From NCBI GenBank assembly GCA_045117315.1, contig JBGUNJ010000195.1, positions 1-7,222 of the forward strand: DNA of 7,222 bases, read 5' to 3'. This DNA is from CAG-791 sp045117315. Its GTDB lineage: Bacteria; Bacillota; Clostridia; Lachnospirales; Lachnospiraceae. The notes beneath the pieces are model-generated. The model ran no database searches and was not told the origin of the DNA. It was given only the letters and a program-made list of their open reading frames with translations. The position numbers and the translations under genes were made by a program. This document shows, one piece after another, positions 1-5,355 of the stretch (position 1 is its first letter; every line of letters begins with the position of its first letter).

Positions 1-141
1 GCAGTTCACCAGCCCGCTGACCCTGGCGATACCGTCACCGACCGTGAGGACAGTGCCGGTCTCGTTCTGGATGATCGCATTCTCATAGTACTTGATCTGA
101 CTGCGGATCACCTGGGAAATCTTCTCTGGTTTTAATTCCAT
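1..141 (-). CDS. atpA: F1 ATP synthase alpha subunit, N-terminal 47 residues (runs off window)
   Basis: This is the start of the alpha subunit, the non-catalytic nucleotide-binding subunit of the F1 head, which alternates with beta in the cytoplasmic hexamer. Only 47 codons lie in the window. The visible peptide begins MELKPEKISQVIRSQI and continues to a TVLTVGDGIARVSGL stretch, the conserved N-terminal beta-barrel signature of alpha subunits. The Walker A motif and the rest lie beyond the left edge. The ATG at 139-141 is preceded on the minus strand by AGAGGAATAGCA, a good Shine-Dalgarno at normal spacing. It follows atpH after 141 bases, which fits the order atpH-atpA of bacterial operons. 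Partial because of the window edge, with no sign of damage. Alternative: beta or V/A-type subunits lack this N-terminus, so alpha is secure. Confidence 0.95.
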   Translation of the reverse strand, partial: MELKPEKISQVIRSQIKYYENAIIQNETGTVLTVGDGIARVSGLVNC

Positions 142-282
142 TGCTATTCCTCTATATATGTATAGATCTTACTCTGTTTTGTCTCTGTTATGTCTTTTTC
201 AAAAACGCCGGACGCCCATCCGGATGTGTTTTCCGGCTGCGGACCATCCATGAAGTCCGCGCAGGCATATTTTTCAGGCGTC

Positions 283-822
283 TTAAAGAACAGTTTCCGT
301 GACTTTCCTGCGGAGTTCATCCAGCCTGCCTTCGACGGTGCCGTCGTACAGCTTTCCGTCGATCTCGACAGAGAGGCCGCCGAGGACCTTGCTGTCCACC
401 TTCCGGGTGAGCAGGACCTTCTTTCCGCTGATCTTCTCCAGTTTCGCCTGCAGGGCACTGACCTGCTCTTCCGTGAGCGGGACGGCGCTGATCACAGTCG
501 CCTCAGAGATTCCGTGATCCTTGTAGTAGGATGAACGGTAGGTGCTGCAACAGGTCGAAAAGCCGCGCAGCATCCCCTTTTCCACCAGGATCTTGAGGAA
601 ATTCAGCAGATAAGGATGGATCTGTCCGCCAAAAGCCTCATCCAGCAGCTGAACGCGGGTCTTGCCGGGGATCGAGGGTTCACACAGAAGCGTGATATAA
701 TCGGGGTTTTCCGCGAAAATACCGCGGACTGCCTCCAGCTCCTTCATGATCTGATCGTCGGCCTTCTCCTCAACTGCCAGGTCGTACAGGCTTTGCCCGT
801 AAAGACCCCATGCTGTTGTCAT
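283..822 (-). CDS. atpH: F1Fo ATP synthase delta subunit
   Basis: The delta subunit caps the F1 head and ties it to the b-subunit peripheral stalk (the bacterial homologue of OSCP). The 179-residue length is typical. The N-terminal helical domain begins with WGLYGQSLYDLAVEE, the usual Y-x-x-A-L/Y-x-x-A style opening. The C-terminal domain shows the family signature VDSKVLGGLSVEIDGKLYDGTVEGRLDELRRK (about residues 142-173), in which the G-G-(x)n-I-D-G-x-x-x-D-G pattern is diagnostic. The start codon overlaps the atpF stop by 4 bases (ATGA), implying translational coupling. A GTAGGAGAGG ribosome site lies inside the end of atpF. The adjacent cysteines C91 and C92, in a FSTCCSTYRS stretch, are unusual but not in a known functional site. 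The protein ends soon after LDELRR, where the family normally ends. Confidence 0.97.
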   Translation of the reverse strand: MTTAWGLYGQSLYDLAVEEKADDQIMKELEAVRGIFAENPDYITLLCEPSIPGKTRVQLLDEAFGGQIHPYLLNFLKILVEKGMLRGFSTCCSTYRSSYYKDHGISEATVISAVPLTEEQVSALQAKLEKISGKKVLLTRKVDSKVLGGLSVEIDGKLYDGTVEGRLDELRRKVTETVL

Positions 823-1322
823 GATGCCTCTCCTACATTCTTAATAAAATCTTCAATGAGCTTTTTGTGATCGGCCTCGTTGATCTCTTTCTCAACGACC
901 TTGCCGGCTATATCCATGGCAATTCCGCCGATCTCATTCTTGACCTCATTGATCGCTTTTTTGCGCTCCTGCGCGATATCGGCCTCTGCCTGCGCCTTGA
1001 TGCCGGCCGCCTTTGTCTGGGCTTCCTGCACCAGTTCATCGGCGCGGCTCTGCGCCTCTTTCTGTGCGCTCTGCACGATTCTGGCAGCCTCTTCGCGCGC
1101 TTTCGCGATGCCGGACTCATACTGTGTCTTCAGATCGTCCGCCTCTTCTTTGGCCTGGCGCGCTTCGCGGATTTCCTTGTCCGCGGCCTGGCGTCTCTTC
1201 TCAAGGATCTCGTTGATCGGTTTGAAAAGGAATTTCTTGATCAGAAACAGCTGGATCATCAGGTTAAGGAACTGGGCGATCATGGTCCACGGCACAAGTG
1301 TTACCAGTGGCTGTGTATTCAT
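819..1322 (-). CDS. atpF: Fo ATP synthase b subunit (peripheral stalk)
   Basis: The b subunit forms the dimeric peripheral stalk that holds the a subunit and F1 stationary against rotor torque. It is 167 residues, a typical length. A single N-terminal membrane helix (about residues 12-33, WTMIAQFLNLMIQLFLIKKFLF) is followed by the conserved FKPINEILEKRR hinge. A long, highly charged, Ala/Glu/Lys/Arg-rich helix (about 40-140) follows, as expected for the right-handed coiled coil. The C-terminus (IAGKVVEKEINEADHKKLIEDFIKNV) is the delta-binding end. The ATG at 1320-1322 has a strong GGAGGAAAGAT ribosome site. It lies 50 bases after atpE and overlaps atpH by 4 bases. There is one b gene only, with no b' copy in the window, so a homodimeric stalk is inferred. 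Confidence 0.97.
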   Translation of the reverse strand: MNTQPLVTLVPWTMIAQFLNLMIQLFLIKKFLFKPINEILEKRRQAADKEIREARQAKEEADDLKTQYESGIAKAREEAARIVQSAQKEAQSRADELVQEAQTKAAGIKAQAEADIAQERKKAINEVKNEIGGIAMDIAGKVVEKEINEADHKKLIEDFIKNVGEAS

Positions 1323-1372
1323 ATCTTTCCTCCATGACTGCTGGCTGTATATTTAATGCAGCTGGCAGTTGA

Positions 1373-1654
1373 TTATCCCAGATAACCCATGAACATGCCG
1401 GGAGCGACGAAGATCAGAAGAAGGCCGGTAACGAAACCGTAGATACCGGTTGTCTCCGCGATCGCGCAGCCCAGAAGCATAGTGCTGGTGACATCGCCCT
1501 TGCACTCGGGCTGACGGCCGATGGCTTCCAGAGCCTTTGCTGCCGCGTTGCCTTCACCGATACCAGGGCCGATACCTGCGATCAGAGCGCATCCCGCGCC
1601 GATGCCGCAGCCTGCCAGTGCGATACCTTTTGCCAGAAATTGCATTTCACTCAT
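1373..1654 (-). CDS. atpE: Fo ATP synthase c subunit (rotor ring), two-carboxylate ion site
   Basis: The c subunit forms the membrane rotor ring that carries the coupling ion. The 93 residues form a two-helix hairpin: helix 1 about 6-44 with the glycine zipper GCGIGAGCALIAGIGPGIGEG, the polar loop RQPECKGD (47-54), and helix 2 about 56-88. The ion-binding carboxylate is E67 in AIAETTGIYGF. By alignment with the Ilyobacter tartaricus c subunit (Q32, V63, E65, S66, Y70), this protein has E34, I65, E67, T68 and Y72. That combination, with a glutamate replacing Q32, is the two-carboxylate Na+ motif described for Fusobacterium nucleatum. Na+ coupling is therefore inferred and not proven. Four cysteines (16, 22, 51, 63) are unusual for this family. 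The ATG has an AAGGAG ribosome site, with a hairpin just upstream of it. The gene is separated from atpB by a long structured spacer. Confidence 0.97.
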   Translation of the reverse strand: MSEMQFLAKGIALAGCGIGAGCALIAGIGPGIGEGNAAAKALEAIGRQPECKGDVTSTMLLGCAIAETTGIYGFVTGLLLIFVAPGMFMGYLG

Positions 1655-1669
1655 TTTGTTTCTCCTTTC

Positions 1670-1686
1670 GGGAAATCATATTTCCC
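1670..1686 (-). promoter_or_regulatory. Hairpin directly 5' of the atpE ribosome binding site
   Basis: A perfect 7-base inverted repeat (GGGAAAT / ATTTCCC) with a 3-base loop ends two bases before the GAAAGGAG Shine-Dalgarno stretch of atpE, and about 15 bases before the ATG. In the atp mRNA it would form a stem next to the ribosome site without burying it. Its placement suggests a role in atpE translation or in processing of the transcript, because the c subunit is needed in many copies per enzyme. The inverted repeat is seen directly; the function is inference. Confidence 0.45.
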
Positions 1687-1762
1687 TCAATCATATGAAT
1701 TCTTAACAATGGTAGAAGTACCTGGAAAATGAAATAAGTACTTGTAATTTAAAAAGCTGCAA

Positions 1763-1780
1763 TGATTTCAGATGAAATCA
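1763..1780. repeat. Perfect 8-base inverted repeat in atpB-atpE spacer
   Basis: TGATTTCA and its reverse complement TGAAATCA are separated by only two bases (GA). It is the first of three consecutive inverted repeats lying in the 264-base non-coding spacer between atpB and atpE. It is AT-rich, with no T-run immediately after it on the transcribed strand, so it is not a classical terminator. It may act as an mRNA stem. Confidence 0.5.
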
Positions 1781-1789
1781 ATGATCCGG

Positions 1790-1805
1790 GACTCGCTTGC
1801 GAGTC
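1790..1805. repeat. Perfect 7-base inverted repeat (GACTCGC/GCGAGTC)
   Basis: GACTCGC and GCGAGTC are separated by TT, a compact GC-rich hairpin between the 1763-1780 and 1834-1870 inverted repeats. On the minus-strand transcript there is no U-tract immediately downstream, so termination is unlikely. The style resembles the GAATTCGC-type hairpin at the right end of the window (7196-7210), hinting at a dispersed repeat family. That link is inference from similarity of form only. Confidence 0.55.
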
Positions 1806-1808
1806 TTT

Positions 1809-1877
1809 CGCGATGAAGAGAGTATCCTTTTTTCGCGCGTATCCCACGACTGAAGTCACGGGTATGCGCGATGAAGA
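1809..1877. repeat. Structured element: imperfect long hairpin flanked by 11-base direct repeats
   Basis: The 11-mer CGCGATGAAGA occurs at 1809-1819 and again at 1867-1877. Between and partly overlapping these lies an interrupted inverted repeat at 1834-1870: CGCGC pairs with GCGCG at the base, TA and CCC pair with TA and GGG further in, and a GAC/GTC top closes on a 4-base loop. On the minus-strand RNA the two mismatches near the top become G-U wobbles, so the stem is better formed in the atp transcript than on the plus strand. The core CCCACGACTGAAGTC is reminiscent of hairpins near IS200/IS605-type element ends and small palindromic repeats. There is no transposase here, so a remnant or a REP-like repeat is only a possibility. 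Confidence 0.45.
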
Positions 1878-1918
1878 ATAAAATAATTCCCTGCGCTGTT
1901 TTCTGATGCGCTTTTTCA

Positions 1919-2683
1919 TCAGCCTTCCGCGGCGTTCGCGATATACATGATCGTCAGCATTGTAAAGATAAATGCCTGCATCGCGCCGGTGAACCAGTCA
2001 AAATAGAATGACAGGACTGCCGGAAGACCTACAGCGAAGATCGGGATATTGCTCAGGAAGTCGCCGACCGCGCCGGGGAAAAGTCCCAGCAGGGCTGCGG
2101 ACGCTATGCCCAGAGCCGCATAGATCAGGCCGTTGATAACGATACCGGACAGGATGTTGCCGAAATGACGGCAGGCCATACTGACAGGTGTCGCAAGCTC
2201 CGACAGAATGTTGAAAGGCGTCATGACGGGAATCGGCTCTGTGAATCCCTTCATGTAGCCCAGTACACCGCCGGCCTTGATCTTGTTGGCTGTGATCATG
2301 ATAAATACCACGATCGCCCAGGCTGCTTCCGTCGACAGGTCCGCAGTCGGACTCCTGAAGATCGGGATCAGGCTGATCAGGTTTGAGACAATACTCATGG
2401 CAAATATCGTGGATACAAAGGGGATCAGCCCGTCAAATTTCGTGCCTCCCGTATTGCCCCGCACCAGGTTGTTGGCCGCTTCCACGATCATTTCCGCGAC
2501 CGCCTGGCGTTTTGAGATATTTTCCACCTTTAAGTTGCGCGTCAGGAAAATGCACAGTCCCGTGATGATGAGCATGACGATCCAGCTCACCACTACTGTC
2601 TCCGAAATCAGGATATCTCCCAGAACAGGGATCCCGGTCGGAATTCTGGCGAATATCTTCGCTCCGGAAATGTCAAATTCCAT
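1919..2683 (-). CDS. atpB: Fo ATP synthase a subunit (ion channel stator)
   Basis: The a subunit provides the two half-channels that load ions onto and release them from the c-ring. The 254-residue length is normal. Several membrane helices are visible: about 28-49, 86-108, 119-138, a long helix through 155-200, and 210-250. The signature SELATPVSMACRHFGNILSG holds the essential arginine R172, followed by F174, G175 and N176, as in the family pattern R-x-F-G-N. The N-terminal half carries the conserved NLxSLIP-type loop (N101 to P107). An AAGGAGGTGA ribosome site lies about 10 bases before the ATG at 2681-2683. It sits after atpI and before atpE, the standard position, but both flanking spacers exceed 260 bases, which is long for this operon. 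There is no frameshift or missing key residue. Confidence 0.97.
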   Translation of the reverse strand: MEFDISGAKIFARIPTGIPVLGDILISETVVVSWIVMLIITGLCIFLTRNLKVENISKRQAVAEMIVEAANNLVRGNTGGTKFDGLIPFVSTIFAMSIVSNLISLIPIFRSPTADLSTEAAWAIVVFIMITANKIKAGGVLGYMKGFTEPIPVMTPFNILSELATPVSMACRHFGNILSGIVINGLIYAALGIASAALLGLFPGAVGDFLSNIPIFAVGLPAVLSFYFDWFTGAMQAFIFTMLTIMYIANAAEG

Positions 2684-2951
2684 TCAGATATCTCACCTCC
2701 TTCTTTCTCCTTTCTTTTTTCTGTTTACCTCCTGCTGCATCTTATGAATTCTCATTAAACGCAAAAGTAAATCACGTTTATATGACAGCACGGACACAGA
2801 AAAACTCTCCTGTTCCCGTCCGCGCTGCGGCAGACCGCTGTTTCTTCAGCGAAGGCCTGGTCCCTGAGAAAATCCCCTCCATCTTCTCTGAAAGACCGCG
2901 CCTTTTTCACTGAGGTTCAGCGGAAAGCTTCAAAAATAAGGTTTATGATGT
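2684..2951 (-). other. Non-coding spacer between atpI and atpB
   Basis: No credible gene is seen in these 268 bases. The last part before atpB on the transcribed strand is a purine-rich AG tract ending in the strong AAGGAGGTGA ribosome site. A small 5-base stem with a 6-base loop lies at 2836-2851 (CGCTG/CAGCG), with other weak complementarities around it. No convincing promoter with both hexamers, and no stem followed by a T-run, could be defined. The spacer is probably a transcribed leader within the operon. Confidence 0.5.
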
Positions 2952-3650
2952 TTATGGCCGGACGGTTTCCTGCGGCTGCTCCGCCTTCTCTTCCCCGGCT
3001 GTTTCAGTATGCTGTTCCGTCCCGGCCGGACCGGCTGTTTCGGTCTCCTGTTCCGTTCCGGTCTGACCGGCTGTTTCGGTCTCCTGTTCCGTTCCGGTCT
3101 GACCGTCTGTTTCGGTCTGGCCGGCGTTCTCAGCCTGTCCGGCTGTTTCAGCCTGCGCAGACGTTTCATCCCGGCTGGCTGCTTCAGTCTGCTGCGCGGT
3201 CTCAGCCTGCCCGGCGGGCTCAGTCTGGCCTGCCGCGGGCTTACCCGTCACGCCGAGTCTGATTCCCCTGATCTTGATCACAAGGCTGGGGATGAAAAGA
3301 GGAATAATGCCCGCCGCATAATTGAAGCAGGGCGCGAAAATGGCGACAACGATCCAGATTCCGCGCATCAGCATGCGGTTTCTGTAGCTGACGCGCATCA
3401 TCCGCAGCGCGTCGTCGCGGTTTGTCACATTGACCACATTCTGAACAGTGACCGCCATCAGGAAGAAATTGGCGACAGCCACTGCTCCGCCGCACAGGGC
3501 GCCGAGGACAACCCGGTAGTCAAATTTCACGGAAGATTCCGGAAAGATCAGATACATGATCAGAAACAGAGCGATCAGGACAAGGCAGCCGATTCCGGTC
3601 CCTGTTGCCACCGCAATTGTTTCTTTTTTCACTGCATTTTGTAATTTCAT
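2952..3650 (-). CDS. atpI: AtpI-like ATP synthase accessory membrane protein with repetitive C-terminal tail
   Basis: AtpI-family proteins are small membrane proteins encoded before atpB. They are implicated in c-ring assembly and, together with AtpZ, in Mg2+/Ca2+ handling. Here residues 1-136 contain four likely membrane helices (about 13-36, 46-70, 93-108, 111-127). Between helices 2 and 3 is the polar stretch NRDDALRMMRVSYRNRMLMRG, which fits the family pattern. Residues 137-232 are an added tail rich in Gln, Thr, Glu, Ala and Gly, with 12-residue units such as AGQTGTEQETET. Typical AtpI is about 120-130 residues, so the tail is an extension. It is probably cytoplasmic and disordered (inference). 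The ATG at 3648-3650 lacks a strong Shine-Dalgarno; only an A-rich AGAAAGATAAAAT stretch precedes it, suggesting weak translation. Assignment rests on topology and position, since sequence similarity in this family is low. Confidence 0.8.
   Translation of the reverse strand: MKLQNAVKKETIAVATGTGIGCLVLIALFLIMYLIFPESSVKFDYRVVLGALCGGAVAVANFFLMAVTVQNVVNVTNRDDALRMMRVSYRNRMLMRGIWIVVAIFAPCFNYAAGIIPLFIPSLVIKIRGIRLGVTGKPAAGQTEPAGQAETAQQTEAASRDETSAQAETAGQAENAGQTETDGQTGTEQETETAGQTGTEQETETAGPAGTEQHTETAGEEKAEQPQETVRP
2997..3140 (-). repeat. 36-base tandem repeat within the atpI tail
   Basis: Units begin at 2997, 3033, 3069 and 3105, each 36 bases. The units at 3033 and 3069 are near-identical over their full length, and those at 2997 and 3105 are diverged. 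Each unit encodes 12 residues of the form AGQTGTEQETET, so copy-number change keeps the reading frame. The array accounts for residues of about 171-218 of the AtpI-like protein. Such an array is prone to expansion and contraction, so tail length may vary between strains. Confidence 0.85.
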
Positions 3651-3691
3651 AAGTTCTTTTATTTTATCTTTCTAAAAATATCTATTGTGAA

Positions 3692-3790
3692 AATATCTAT
3701 TGTCTCTCTAAAATTCCGGCTTGAAGACATCCGTTGTCTCTCTGAAATCCGGCTTGAAGACATCTGTCTTCTTCCTGAAAATTTCTGAAG
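3692..3790. repeat. Imperfect 33-34 base tandem repeat upstream of atpI
   Basis: The 16-mer CCGGCTTGAAGACATC occurs at 3716-3731 and 3749-3764, and TTGTCTCTCT occurs at 3700-3709 and 3734-3743. A further degenerate ATATCTATTGT-like copy lies on the left and a GACATCTGTCTTCTTCCTGAAA-like partial copy on the right. It makes up much of the 227-base atpZ-atpI spacer, ending about 45 bases before the atpI start. No open frame of note is maintained through it. Role unknown: it may be a leader repeat or simply slippage-derived sequence. Confidence 0.6.
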
Positions 3791-3877
3791 GAAACGTCAA
3801 AAGGTATCTTTCCATAATTATTATTCAAATATTATTTCCAGATTTACTCACGGGTTTTGACGCCGGCGGTGAAATCG

Positions 3878-4141
3878 TCAGATATGCTTGTTAAAAGACA
3901 CCTCTTTTTCTCCCCGCTCTCTTTTTTTCTGCCGGCCGGTGACCGCTAAATATACCTTATAGGCAGTCATAAAGGACGCTCCCAGCCCCATGATCATCCC
4001 GGGGATGTAGACCCAGAGGCCGAAGCCCAGGCGGGTGCAGAGCAGGTAGCAGGCTGCCAGGCAGATCAGGATGGGAGTGGCAAGCGAAAGGCCAAGCTGC
4101 GCCAGCATAGTCAGCTGCGCAAATATTTCATTCCATTTCAT
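3878..4141 (-). CDS. atpZ: AtpZ-like ATP synthase accessory membrane protein
   Basis: This is a small membrane protein of the AtpZ/AtpI type, first gene of the ATP synthase cluster. In Bacillus pseudofirmus, AtpZ and AtpI have been linked to Mg2+/Ca2+ transport and to ATP synthase assembly or stability. The 87 residues form two membrane helices (about 10-34 and 41-67). They are joined by the short LGFGLWVYIPG turn typical of the family, where G-x-W-x-D or similar followed by a P-G is common. The second helix holds GMIMGLGASFMTAYKVYL. The tail RQKKRERGEKE is strongly basic and should be cytoplasmic by the positive-inside rule. The ATG at 4139-4141 has a clear GGGAGGT ribosome site seven bases upstream. 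The likely operon promoter lies about 120 bases further upstream. The function for this organism is inferred from family and position. Confidence 0.85.
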   Translation of the reverse strand: MKWNEIFAQLTMLAQLGLSLATPILICLAACYLLCTRLGFGLWVYIPGMIMGLGASFMTAYKVYLAVTGRQKKRERGEKEVSFNKHI

Positions 4142-4260
4142 CGTGCAGACCTCCCGGATTTCCTGTCATTCTCCCGCTTACAGCGCTCCGCCCGTTTGCT
4201 GTCCCGAAAGCCAGACAGACATTTTCGCTTTGCCGTCCAAAAAAACAGACCGGCGATTAT

Positions 4261-4289
4261 ATAATACACTTTCCTTTAAATGTCGGCAA
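4261..4289 (-). promoter_or_regulatory. Probable sigma-A promoter of the ATP synthase operon
   Basis: On the minus strand a TTGCCG -35 element (4284-4289) is followed after 17 bases by TATTAT (4261-4266), in an AT-rich patch that also contains a perfect TATAAT (4256-4261). This sits between the SDR stop and atpZ, in an otherwise GC-rich gap. Transcription would begin near 4250-4255, giving an atpZ leader of about 110 bases. The match to the -10 is strong; the -35 matches in four of six positions. Predicted from sequence only. Confidence 0.5.
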
Positions 4290-4328
4290 GCCAAAACGAT
4301 ATTCCGGATATGTCCCGGACATGCTGTT

Positions 4329-5324
4329 TCAGGGCCTCGCCGATTCCGTGAAAGCATCCACCGTGCCGGCCTTCCGGCCATTACCTGTGTCATCCGATGC
4401 CAGCTTCTTTCTCTGCTGCGCGGCAGTTATGCGGACTGTCAGCGCGGTCGGAAGAAATCTCTGTCCGAAAACAGCCGCCTTCAGTTCTCTGCCCGGAATG
4501 ATCATCACCTGTTTTTTTGCCATCATCTTCAGGGCATAGTCGACGCACTCCTGCGCGGATATTCCAGGAAGCGCGAAGGAAACGCTGGCCACGTCGTTGA
4601 ATTCTGTGTTCACAGGACCCGGGCAAAGGCATCCCACATAGACCGGGGATCCCGCCTGTCTCAGTTCTTCGACGACGCCGCGGGTCAGGCTGGTCATATA
4701 TGCCTTGGTGGCGTAGTAGCCCGCCATGAAAGGACCTGCAGGAAACAGGCCTGCCGAGGACGCCACGTTGAGGATGGATCCGCCTCCCTCCGCGTCCATC
4801 CTGTGCAGAATATATTTGAAAAGGACATGCTGGGCGGTCACATTTACATCGATCATGTTCACTTCCCGCAGGAGGTCCGTCCCCATGAAGGGTCCTGCGA
4901 CTCCGAATCCCGCGTTATTGATAAAGATATCGATCTTCCGCCCCACCAGGTCTTCGCACAGACGGACCAGGTCTTCATGCCTGGACAGATCCGCGGGCAG
5001 CAGCAGGCACTCAGTGCCCAACTCCCTCCGCAGCATCTCAAGCCTGTCGCGCCTGCGTGCGATCAGGATCAGCGGATAGCCCTCCAGCGAAAGACGCCGT
5101 GCAAATTCCAGTCCAATTCCGGAGCTGGCTCCGGTGATCACGGCATAGTTCTTTTTTCCAGGGGCACCCTCGTTACCCTGCTCCCCTCCTGCACCGGCAG
5201 CTTTGGTCATCACATCCTGCACGGTGCTCTCCAGAAGCATCTTTGCGGTCTCCCCCAGTTTTTTTCCGCCGCGTTTCAATTGTTTGAGGCAGGGTCTTGC
5301 CCTCTCCATAATGCGTGTATCCAA
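4329..5324 (-). CDS. Short-chain dehydrogenase/reductase (COG0300/DltE-like SDR)
   Basis: This is a classical NAD(P)(H)-dependent SDR oxidoreductase; the substrate cannot be told from sequence. The 331 residues are long for the family (about 250-270). The Rossmann fold starts near residue 58 with the cofactor motif TGASSGIG (64-71). Next come ARRRDRLE, whose arginines after strand 2 suggest NADP(H), then AD at 111-112, NNAG (136-139), N161, catalytic S190, Y203-x-x-x-K207, and PGPVNTEF (235-242). The first 57 residues are a basic, helical extension (MERARPCLKQLKRGGKKLGE). The C-terminal 30 residues are polar and probably disordered. The start is TTG at 5322-5324, chosen because AGAGAGGAAG lies just upstream. 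An internal ATG five codons later is too far from that site. The gene is 31 bases after the AAA+ gene, so probably co-transcribed. No functional link to ATP synthase is evident. Confidence 0.9.
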   Translation of the reverse strand: MDTRIMERARPCLKQLKRGGKKLGETAKMLLESTVQDVMTKAAGAGGEQGNEGAPGKKNYAVITGASSGIGLEFARRLSLEGYPLILIARRRDRLEMLRRELGTECLLLPADLSRHEDLVRLCEDLVGRKIDIFINNAGFGVAGPFMGTDLLREVNMIDVNVTAQHVLFKYILHRMDAEGGGSILNVASSAGLFPAGPFMAGYYATKAYMTSLTRGVVEELRQAGSPVYVGCLCPGPVNTEFNDVASVSFALPGISAQECVDYALKMMAKKQVMIIPGRELKAAVFGQRFLPTALTVRITAAQQRKKLASDDTGNGRKAGTVDAFTESARP

Positions 5325-5329
5325 AATTG

Positions 5330-5339
5330 CTTCCTCTCT
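5330..5339 (-). promoter_or_regulatory. Ribosome binding site that fixes the SDR TTG start
   Basis: The minus strand reads AGAGAGGAAG across 5330-5339, five bases before the TTG codon at 5322-5324 and about eight bases from the AGAGAGG core. The nearest ATG in frame (5307-5309) would be about 20 bases from this core, so TTG is the better-supported start. Confidence 0.6.
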
Positions 5340-5355
5340 GTCCCCCGGGGAACGA

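Noticed and set aside
1672..1705. TATGAT-like -10 boxes just upstream of atpE as an internal promoter
   Set aside because: One would place the transcription start within the ribosome site, and the other lacks a recognisable -35 element at proper spacing.
2997..3140. CRISPR-like array because of the 36-base period
   Set aside because: Units are contiguous, without spacers, and in frame within the AtpI-like protein, so it is a coding tandem repeat.
2945..3644. Plus-strand frames and a repeat-rich Arg/Pro minus-strand frame over the atpI tail
   Set aside because: These are alternate-frame readings of the 36-base tandem repeat. The AtpI frame continues from four good membrane helices and has a plausible start.
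4303..4319. Possible terminator after the SDR gene (TCCGG/CCGGA stem, then TCGTTTT)
   Set aside because: The stem is only five bases with a seven-base loop and the T-run is short and offset, so termination is not well supported.
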